This document shows, piece after piece, positions 6,666-11,353 of a DNA stretch of 11,353 nt. Under the pieces are notes generated by a model. That model was not told where the DNA came from, searched no databases, and worked only from the letters and a program-made list of their open reading frames with translations. The position numbers and the translations under genes were made by a program. The first letter of the stretch is position 1, and every line of letters begins with the position of its first letter. The DNA is from an uncultured Selenomonas sp. (lineage in GTDB: Bacteria; Bacillota; Negativicutes; Selenomonadales; Selenomonadaceae), in the NCBI GenBank assembly GCA_905373085.1, contig CAJPRR010000068.1:1-11353 (forward strand), read 5' to 3'.

Positions 6666-7883
6666 TTAGGATGATTCTCCTTCGGCTCGCATATAGGGGA
6701 AATAGCTGCGGTAAGCGGCAGGCACGCTGTAGGTGGCGATGATTTCCTGCGCCGTCGCCCAGAGAAAGGGCGGCGTTCTTGCAGCAGCATTGTAGGGGGA
6801 GGCTGCTTCGCGAAGCAGCAGGGAGGCCGGCTGTGCGCCCGTCGCAGCATCTTCGCTTGAAGCGGGTGCGGCCGTCAAAATAGGAGATACGCTCGCGCTC
6901 GAAGAATCTGCCAGATCGACGTGCCAGCCGACCATCTGCCATGTGATGTGGGAGAAGATATGCTGTGCGGCGGGGAGCGCTTGAAATTTCAGAGGGGTGA
7001 GGCCGATGACTTGCAGCGCTTTTGCCGCCTCTTCCTTTCGGAGATGCCCTTTCATGGCGGGGAATCCCCACAGTCCCGCGAGAAGTCCTTGAGAGGGACG
7101 CTTTTCCAAGGCGATCCTGCCGCCTTTCGACAGCAGGAAGATTGTGAGTTTTTCCGTGCGCCGCCTCTTGGGCAGTGGTTTTTTCGGCAATTCCGCTTGC
7201 AGGCCGGTCTCTTTGGCGAGGCACAGGCGCTCAAGCGGACAGACGGAGCAGCGGGCGGCGCTGCGCGGCAAGCAGATGAGGGCGCCTAGTTCCATCAGGG
7301 CTTGGTTGAAGTCGCCGGCGTTTTCGGGCAGACGTGCGAGAAGCGCTTCCTCGACGGCACGTTTCGTGCGCTCTTTCAGGATGTCGGCAGGGCAGGCGAG
7401 GAGGCGCATGATGACGCGCAGCACATTGCCGTCGACGGCGGGGCGGCGTTCGCCGAAGGCGATGGAAGCTACGGCGCCTGCCGTGTAGCGGCCGACGCCG
7501 GGAAGCGCGAGCAGATCGTCGAAGTGCGCGGGCACAGCGCCGCCGTGGTCGCGGCAGATGAGACGCGCAGCATCCTGCAGATGGCGTGCGCGACTATAGT
7601 AGCCAAGGCCTTCCCATAGCTTCATCAGCGTGTCTTCGTCGGCATGGGCGAGGGCATGCACGTCGGGCAGTGCGGCGACGAAGCGCTCGAAGTACGGCTT
7701 GACCGCTTCGACGCGCGTCTGCTGCAGCATGATTTCGGACACCCATACGCGATATGGCGTAGATTCCTCGCGCCACGGCAGCGCACGTTTCTCGCTTTTG
7801 AACCAGCGCAGGAGAGGTTCCGCTATTTCGTCGAGTGTCCCTGTATTCTTCAATACGCGTTCTGCAGGCCGTGTCTTTTCCAT
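6666..7883 (-). CDS. mutY: A/G-specific adenine DNA glycosylase MutY with an insertion in its C-terminal domain
   Basis: MutY removes adenine mispaired with 8-oxoguanine or guanine. The 405-residue protein has the HhH-GPD catalytic core with SEIMLQQT (Glu50 in the place of E. coli Glu37), LPGVGRYTAGA (about 127-137) and the catalytic AVDGNVLR (Asp151). The 4Fe-4S Cys set is C204, C212, C215, C221; the first gap is seven residues where most MutY have six. The C-terminal NUDIX-like domain starts near residue 240, with LEKRPSQGLLAGLWGFP. Between WHVDL and FLWATAQEI there is an Ala/Ser/Pro-rich stretch of about 45 residues (about 325-372) that most family members lack. The ATG at 7883 has a modest AAGAG upstream; a TTG at 7919 would add 12 residues but has no ribosome binding site. 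It is transcribed away from the HAD gene. Confidence 0.96.
   Translation of the reverse strand: MEKTRPAERVLKNTGTLDEIAEPLLRWFKSEKRALPWREESTPYRVWVSEIMLQQTRVEAVKPYFERFVAALPDVHALAHADEDTLMKLWEGLGYYSRARHLQDAARLICRDHGGAVPAHFDDLLALPGVGRYTAGAVASIAFGERRPAVDGNVLRVIMRLLACPADILKERTKRAVEEALLARLPENAGDFNQALMELGALICLPRSAARCSVCPLERLCLAKETGLQAELPKKPLPKRRRTEKLTIFLLSKGGRIALEKRPSQGLLAGLWGFPAMKGHLRKEEAAKALQVIGLTPLKFQALPAAQHIFSHITWQMVGWHVDLADSSSASVSPILTAAPASSEDAATGAQPASLLLREAASPYNAAARTPPFLWATAQEIIATYSVPAAYRSYFPYMRAEGESS
6802..6819. repeat. 18-bp perfect palindrome inside mutY
   Basis: GCTGCTTCGCGAAGCAGC is its own reverse complement. It lies inside the low-complexity insertion of MutY, where it encodes LLLREAA. It may be the core of a short interspersed palindromic element; only a genome search can tell, as no second copy was seen in this window. 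Confidence 0.6.
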
Positions 7884-8023
7884 CTTTGCACTCTTTTCTA
7901 TACTGTTGTATTCTTGCAATGTCAGTTACACTACAGGGTACAGGTCTCGTGGACATTTTGCAATACCCTGCGAAGAAATATTTTATTTGGACGGGAAATA
8001 TCCTGCGCCATGCTATATGCTCC

Positions 8024-8052
8024 TTGATTTTCTGCGCGCGATAGCTTAACAT
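8024..8052 (+). promoter_or_regulatory. Weak candidate promoter for the HAD phosphatase
   Basis: TTGATT (8024-8029) and TAACAT (8047-8052) are 17 bases apart, each a 4-of-6 match. A start near 8059 would leave a 30-base leader. The divergent spacer 7884-8089 also holds a CAGGGTA/TACCCTG inverted repeat (7934-7940, 7964-7970) but no clear mutY promoter. Confidence 0.25.
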
Positions 8053-8089
8053 GAAAGAATGATATGGGAAAGGGGCAGAAGATCGAGCC

Positions 8090-8686
8090 ATGACGAAGTT
8101 TGTTTTCGACCTCGACGGGACGATTACGAAGGAAGAAACGCTTCCCATCATCGCCAAATATTTTTCGTTGGAAGAAGAAATCGAAGAACTTACGCGACAG
8201 ACGGTCAGGGGAGACGTTCCTTTCATCGAATCGTTCATCCGGCGCGTCTCCATCTTGGGAAAGCTGCCGATTGATGAGATCGACGCACTTTTAGCGGATG
8301 TGGAACTTCATGAGTCCATTGTGGAGTTCATCCGGAAGAATCGTGCGCACTGCGCCATCGCTACGGGGAATCTTTCGTGCTGGGTCGCGAAGCTCGTAGC
8401 GCGAATCGGCTGCGAGGCCTACTGTTCCGAAGGAAGGACGGAGAATAATCGGGTAGTGGAGCTGACGGACATCATCAAGAAGGAAGATGTCGTCGAAAAA
8501 TATCGCGCCGAAGGGCATCGCGTCGTCTTCATCGGTGATGGCCATAACGATGTAGAGGCGATGCGTGCCGCTGACATCGCTATCGCATCGGGACTCACGC
8601 ACGCCCCGACGGCGAGCGTCATTTCCGTTGCAGACTATCTTGTGCAGGATGAGGCGGAATTGTGCAGCTGTTTGAATCGGCTATGA
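8090..8686 (+). CDS. HAD-superfamily (subfamily IB, SerB-like) phosphatase
   Basis: This 198-residue cytoplasmic protein has all four HAD motifs: FDLDGT (Asp7 nucleophile, Asp9 acid/base), ATGN (Thr92), Lys131 in IIKKEDVV, and GDGHND (Asp150, Asp154). A helical cap of the subfamily I type fits between motifs I and II. It resembles phosphoserine phosphatase in layout, but the substrate is not decided by the sequence and the neighbours do not suggest serine synthesis, so no symbol is given. The ATG at 8090 is the only start available: a TGA lies in frame at 8060-8062 and no other start codon follows it. The nearest purine-rich site, AAAGGGG (8069-8075), is 14 bases away, so initiation may be inefficient. 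The carbonic anhydrase gene follows after 186 bases with its own -10, so they need not be co-transcribed. Confidence 0.85.
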   Translation: MTKFVFDLDGTITKEETLPIIAKYFSLEEEIEELTRQTVRGDVPFIESFIRRVSILGKLPIDEIDALLADVELHESIVEFIRKNRAHCAIATGNLSCWVAKLVARIGCEAYCSEGRTENNRVVELTDIIKKEDVVEKYRAEGHRVVFIGDGHNDVEAMRAADIAIASGLTHAPTASVISVADYLVQDEAELCSCLNRL

Positions 8687-8822
8687 TATCCTTGCGCGAT
8701 GCACAGCGATGACACGTTTTTGACTGCGGCATGTATTGTGACAAGAAGCGAGGAAGGGATGAAGCATCTCTCATCGGCCAGTCTGTTCAGATTGCAGTAT
8801 TTCTTTTCTGCAGCGGTCGTTG

Positions 8823-8828
8823 TATAAT
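8823..8828 (+). promoter_or_regulatory. Candidate -10 for the carbonic anhydrase gene
   Basis: A perfect TATAAT lies 44 bases before the ATG at 8873. The -35 region at the right distance (about 8800-8805, TTTCTT) is poor, so the promoter would need an activator or be weak. The rest of the 8687-8872 spacer shows no terminator after the phosphatase gene. Confidence 0.4.
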
Positions 8829-8872
8829 AGTATGCAGCAAGCAAATCCAGCAGAAGAAAAGGAGCGAGTCTT

Positions 8873-9430
8873 ATGTATACGCTTTCCGGCACGGAATTTC
8901 ATGGCATCAAGCCGCAGATTGATGAGGAGGCCTTTGTTGCACCGCAGGTGTTTCTTTCGGGTGATGTGCGCGTCGCGAAGTATGCGAGCCTTTGGCCGGG
9001 CGTCGTTGCGCGCGGCGATGTGAATTACATCTCTGTCGGCGAGTGCTCGAATGTGCAGGATCTCGTCTGCCTTCATGTGGCGGACGACGATCCGTGCATC
9101 ATCGGTGACTATGTGACGATTGGCCACAGTGCTGTCGTGCACGGCGCGGAGATCGGCAACCATGTCCTCATCGGCATGAACGCGACGGTTTTGACGGGCG
9201 CGAAGGTCGGCGAAGGCTCGATCATCGCCGCAGGGGCGCTCGTGCGCGAGAAAGAGGTCATTCCGCCGAATTCACTCGTCGTCGGCATGCCGGGCAAGGT
9301 CGTGCGCACGATTGACCGCATCAAGACGATTCATGCGCAGGCGATCAAGTACAAGTGCGAGTGGGCGATCGAATACGGCGTCTATCCCGAGATCGGTGGC
9401 GAGAAGTACCACGGCGAGCACATTATCTGA
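8873..9430 (+). CDS. Gamma-class carbonic anhydrase family protein (left-handed beta-helix)
   Basis: This 185-residue protein belongs to the PaaY/CaiE/YrdA-like group of gamma carbonic anhydrase homologues. Hexapeptide repeats form a left-handed beta-helix, with the trimer expected to bind metal at subunit interfaces. The three ligand histidines are H68 (CLHV), H85 (GHSAVV) and H90 (VVHG), and the conserved Arg47 and Asp49 (ARGDVNYI) and Gln62 are present, so an active site is plausible. Many members of this subgroup show little or no CO2 hydration activity, so the reaction is not certain. Residues ~150-185 form the C-terminal helix with WAIEYGVYPE. The ATG at 8873 has AAAAGGAG (8857-8864) eight bases upstream. 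It ends just before the overlapping promoter and terminator that lead into the sodium symporter gene. Confidence 0.92.
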   Translation: MYTLSGTEFHGIKPQIDEEAFVAPQVFLSGDVRVAKYASLWPGVVARGDVNYISVGECSNVQDLVCLHVADDDPCIIGDYVTIGHSAVVHGAEIGNHVLIGMNATVLTGAKVGEGSIIAAGALVREKEVIPPNSLVVGMPGKVVRTIDRIKTIHAQAIKYKCEWAIEYGVYPEIGGEKYHGEHII

Positions 9431-9447
9431 CGTTTGCAGTTTACGGC

Positions 9448-9475
9448 TTTACAGTTTTGTTACGTATGATATAAT
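9448..9475 (+). promoter_or_regulatory. Promoter of the sodium symporter gene, overlapping a terminator
   Basis: TTTACA (9448-9453) and a perfect TATAAT (9470-9475) are 16 bases apart. The -10 box is itself the outer part of the left arm of the following hairpin, so a transcript from here would start inside that arm. Confidence 0.6.
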
Positions 9476-9520
9476 GAAAGGCACAGCTTTCGTTTTGGCT
9501 GTGCCTTTCATTATATTTTT
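9469..9520 (+). terminator. Terminator or attenuator hairpin before the symporter gene
   Basis: Arms 9469-9487 and 9498-9516 are perfect inverted repeats of 19 bp with a 10-base loop, followed by TTTT. Transcripts arriving from the carbonic anhydrase gene would form the whole stem and stop. Transcripts from the overlapping promoter would keep only the GC-rich inner part (GGCACAGC/GCTGTGCC) plus the T-run, which may act as a leaky attenuator. The second role is inference. Confidence 0.85.
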
Positions 9521-9535
9521 CAGGAGGTTTGCTTC

Positions 9536-10891
9536 ATGGCGCGAGAAACGCTCAAGAGCCGCTTCGGCTTCATTCTCCTCAGTGCCGGTTGTGCGATCGG
9601 CATCGGCAATGTCTGGAAGTTTCCTTATCTCGTCGGGCAGAACGGGGGAGGAGCTTTCGTGCTGCTCTATCTTTTCTTTCTCATCGTGCTCGGCATCCCC
9701 GTCATGACGATGGAATTTTCCCTCGGCCGCGCGGCAAGGCGCAGTCCCGTGCGCATGTACCAGAGGCTCACGCCCGAAAAGTGGGGCTGGCATTGGCATG
9801 GTTATGCGTGCTGGCTTGGCTGCATCATGCTCATGATGTTCTATACGACGGTTGCGGGCTGGATGCTGCTCTACTTCTACCAGACAGCGTGCGGCACATT
9901 CGCAGGACTTTCGCCGAAGGAGATCGGCGCGGCCTTCGGCTCGATGCTCGGCAATCCTCTCTTGCAGGTCGTGCCGATGGCGCTCGTCGTCATCAGCGGC
10001 TTTCTCATCTGCTCGCACGGCTTGCAGTCGGGGCTGGAGCGCGTGACGAAGGGCATGATGGTTCTCCTTCTCGTCATCATGGTCGTGCTCGCCGTGAACA
10101 GCGTGTTCCTCGACGGCGCGTCTGAGGGCATCTCCTTCTACCTTCGTCCTGACATCGCGAAGATGGAGGAGATCGGCTTCACGAACGTCATCGTCGCGGC
10201 GATGAATCAGGCGTTCTTCACGCTGAGCCTCGGCATCGGCGCGATGGCGATCTTCGGCAGTTACATTCCGAAAGATCATGCGCTTCTCGGCGAGTCGGTC
10301 AACGTCGCTCTCCTTGACACCTTCGTCGCCATCACGTCGGGACTCATCATCATCCCTGCATGCTTCGCTTACGGCGTCGAGCCGGACAGCGGGCCTGGAC
10401 TCATCTTCATCACATTGCCGAACATCTTCAACCACATGGCGGGCGGCATCCTCTGGGGCAGCCTCTTCTTCCTCTTCATGACGTTTGCGGCCTTTTCGAC
10501 GGTGCTCGCCGTCTTTGAAAACATCATGGCGTGTACGATGGACTTGACGGGCTGGAGCCGTAAGAAGACGGGATTCGTAAACTGCGCGGCGATCCTTTTG
10601 CTTTCCCTGCCATGCGCCTTGGGATTCAACCTCCTCGCGGGCGTTCATCCGATGGGCGGCGAGAGCAGTTTCCTCGACCTTGAGGATTTCATCGTGAGCA
10701 ACCTGCTGCTGCCCGGCGGTTCGCTTGTCTTCGTGCTCTACACGATGCATCGCTTCGGCTGGGGCTGGCGAAAGTTCTACGAAGAAGCAAATACGGGAAA
10801 TGGCAGGAAACTTCCCAGCTGGGCGTATGGCTACTTCGCCTACGTCCTGCCGCTCGTTGTCGGCGCGATTCTCGTGCTGGGGCTGCTGTGA
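9536..10891 (+). CDS. NSS/SLC6-type sodium-dependent amino acid transporter
   Basis: This 451-residue inner-membrane protein has the LeuT fold. TM1 carries the unwound signature GCAIGIGNVWKFPY (18-31), and QNGGGAF (35-41) follows. Eleven hydrophobic segments can be counted, at about 10-32, 39-59, 92-115, 142-160, 172-192, 217-240, 256-280, 304-331, 346-366, 386-404 and 429-450; the lack of a twelfth is like MhsT and Tyt1 and unlike LeuT. Transport is driven by sodium; the family members known import hydrophobic or aromatic amino acids, but the substrate here is not fixed by what I can see. The ATG at 9536 has a very strong AGGAGG (9522-9527). The gene appears to be a single unit with an overlapping promoter and hairpin upstream and a terminator 21 bases downstream. 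Confidence 0.95.
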   Translation: MARETLKSRFGFILLSAGCAIGIGNVWKFPYLVGQNGGGAFVLLYLFFLIVLGIPVMTMEFSLGRAARRSPVRMYQRLTPEKWGWHWHGYACWLGCIMLMMFYTTVAGWMLLYFYQTACGTFAGLSPKEIGAAFGSMLGNPLLQVVPMALVVISGFLICSHGLQSGLERVTKGMMVLLLVIMVVLAVNSVFLDGASEGISFYLRPDIAKMEEIGFTNVIVAAMNQAFFTLSLGIGAMAIFGSYIPKDHALLGESVNVALLDTFVAITSGLIIIPACFAYGVEPDSGPGLIFITLPNIFNHMAGGILWGSLFFLFMTFAAFSTVLAVFENIMACTMDLTGWSRKKTGFVNCAAILLLSLPCALGFNLLAGVHPMGGESSFLDLEDFIVSNLLLPGGSLVFVLYTMHRFGWGWRKFYEEANTGNGRKLPSWAYGYFAYVLPLVVGAILVLGLL

Positions 10892-10912
10892 GAGCAAATG
10901 CGGCTGCAAATG

Positions 10913-10957
10913 AAAAGAACCCGACGCACGGCAAATGTCGGGTTCTTTTCTTTCTTT
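10913..10957. terminator. Terminator of the symporter gene, probably bidirectional
   Basis: AAAAGAACCCGAC (10913-10925) and GTCGGGTTCTTTT (10937-10949) form a perfect 13-bp stem with an 11-base loop. On the plus strand it is followed by a pyrimidine run, TTTTCTTTCTTT; on the minus strand by TTTTC. The convergent permease gene stops 15 bases beyond it. Confidence 0.9.
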
Positions 10958-10972
10958 AGTTTCGCTGTTTGC

Positions 10973-11353
10973 CTATTCGCGTGCTGCGCTTTTTTGGCGG
11001 CGCAGCCGGAAGATGAGGCGGAAGGACAGCGAGAGGATGATGGCGATGACGGTCGCGAGCGACATGCCCTTGAGCGTTACTGTGCCGAGCGTGAGGCTCG
11101 CCGTTGATACGCCGACGCCCATGACGATGGAGGTGAGGAGGAGGTTCATCGGATTGTTGTAGTCCACCTTGGATTCGACGAGGATGCGGATGCCCGAGGC
11201 GGCGATGACGCCGAAGAGCAGCATGGAAACGCCGCCCATGACGGGCGTCGGGATGCTCTGGATGAGCGCGGCGAGCTTGCCGAGGCACGAGAGCGCGACG
11301 GCGAAGACGGCGGCGCCGCCGATGACCCATGTCGAGTAGACCTTCGTGATGGC
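10973..11353 (-). CDS. uraA: C-terminal part of a uracil/xanthine permease (5' partial)
   Basis: The minus-strand frame is open from the right edge (first codon at 11353) to the TAG at 10973-10975, giving 126 residues of a protein whose start lies outside the window. It is the end of a nucleobase:cation symporter of the NCS2/UraA-PyrP family, an inner-membrane uracil importer. The match rests on IQSIPTPVMGGVSMLLFG, IAASGIRILVESKVDYNN and the following hydrophobic segments. Four membrane segments can be seen, then a basic tail RLRRQKSAARE. The substrate-binding Glu residues of the family lie upstream and cannot be checked, so uracil is the likely substrate but xanthine is possible. The ATG at 11237-11239 is an internal Met and not the start. 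Confidence 0.9.
   Translation of the reverse strand, partial: AITKVYSTWVIGGAAVFAVALSCLGKLAALIQSIPTPVMGGVSMLLFGVIAASGIRILVESKVDYNNPMNLLLTSIVMGVGVSTASLTLGTVTLKGMSLATVIAIILSLSFRLIFRLRRQKSAARE

Noticed and set aside
7897..7925. CTGACA-17-TATAGA promoter for mutY on the minus strand
   Set aside because: Transcription would start near 7890, after the ribosome binding site of the ATG at 7883, leaving a leader too short for it.
7934..7970. CAGGGTA/TACCCTG inverted repeat in the mutY-HAD spacer
   Set aside because: Only seven bases per arm with a 23-base gap and no T-run. It could arise by chance and matches no operator I know.
9449..10909. 486-residue minus-strand frame opposite the symporter gene
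   Set aside because: It is antisense to an intact membrane protein gene and crosses the hairpin and promoter of that gene; extreme Asp/Glu/His/Arg content marks it as a shadow.
1..11353. CRISPR arrays, tRNA or rRNA genes, insertion sequences
   Set aside because: No regularly spaced short repeats, no cloverleaf-like or rRNA sequence, and no transposase or terminal inverted repeats were seen.

Overview
The window looks like the chromosome of a fairly GC-rich Firmicute that has an outer membrane, most likely a Negativicute of the Selenomonas type. Two things suggest this. A filamentous-haemagglutinin-like exoprotein tail, usual in diderm bacteria, sits beside a Firmicute-style block (Fur regulator, HemZ-type radical SAM protein, HisRS, AspRS). 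The genes also use strong AGGAGG-like ribosome binding sites with many TTG/GTG starts. The genus is inference; no rRNA or marker search could be run.

Layout. Positions 3-842 (+) are the C-terminal end of a large repeat-built surface exoprotein, followed by a weak hairpin terminator. Positions 843-1181 are an AT-richer intergenic stretch with a probable promoter and a leader that can fold into two stem-loops. Positions 1182-6206 (+) hold a tightly packed operon, fur-hemZ-hisS-aspS, in which each gene overlaps the next by 1 to 7 bases, so translation is probably coupled. It closes with a perfect 24-bp-stem terminator (6221-6272) shared with a convergent small gene of unknown function (6273-6482, -) that has its own promoter. 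mutY follows on the minus strand (6666-7883) and carries an unusual Ala/Ser-rich insertion with an 18-bp perfect DNA palindrome. A divergent spacer leads to a HAD-IB phosphatase (8090-8686, +), a gamma-class carbonic anhydrase-like protein (8873-9430, +) and an 11-helix NSS/SLC6-type sodium symporter (9536-10891, +). A uracil/xanthine permease (10973 to the right edge, -) enters convergently, separated by a terminator.

How the genes relate. The central operon links iron sensing (Fur) and a haem-related radical SAM enzyme with two aminoacyl-tRNA synthetases. AspRS has the His found in non-discriminating enzymes, which would make Asp-tRNA(Asn) for GatCAB amidation. The right half is a set of single-gene or two-gene units for DNA repair, phosphate ester hydrolysis, CO2/bicarbonate-type chemistry and solute uptake, with no obvious common pathway.

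I found no mobile element, CRISPR array, tRNA or rRNA, and no clearly new multi-gene system. The points most worth a second look are the MutY insertion with its palindrome, the unknown small gene fused to a 24-bp-stem bidirectional terminator, the structured leader upstream of fur, the overlapping promoter and terminator before the transporter, and the double repeat architecture of the exoprotein tail.
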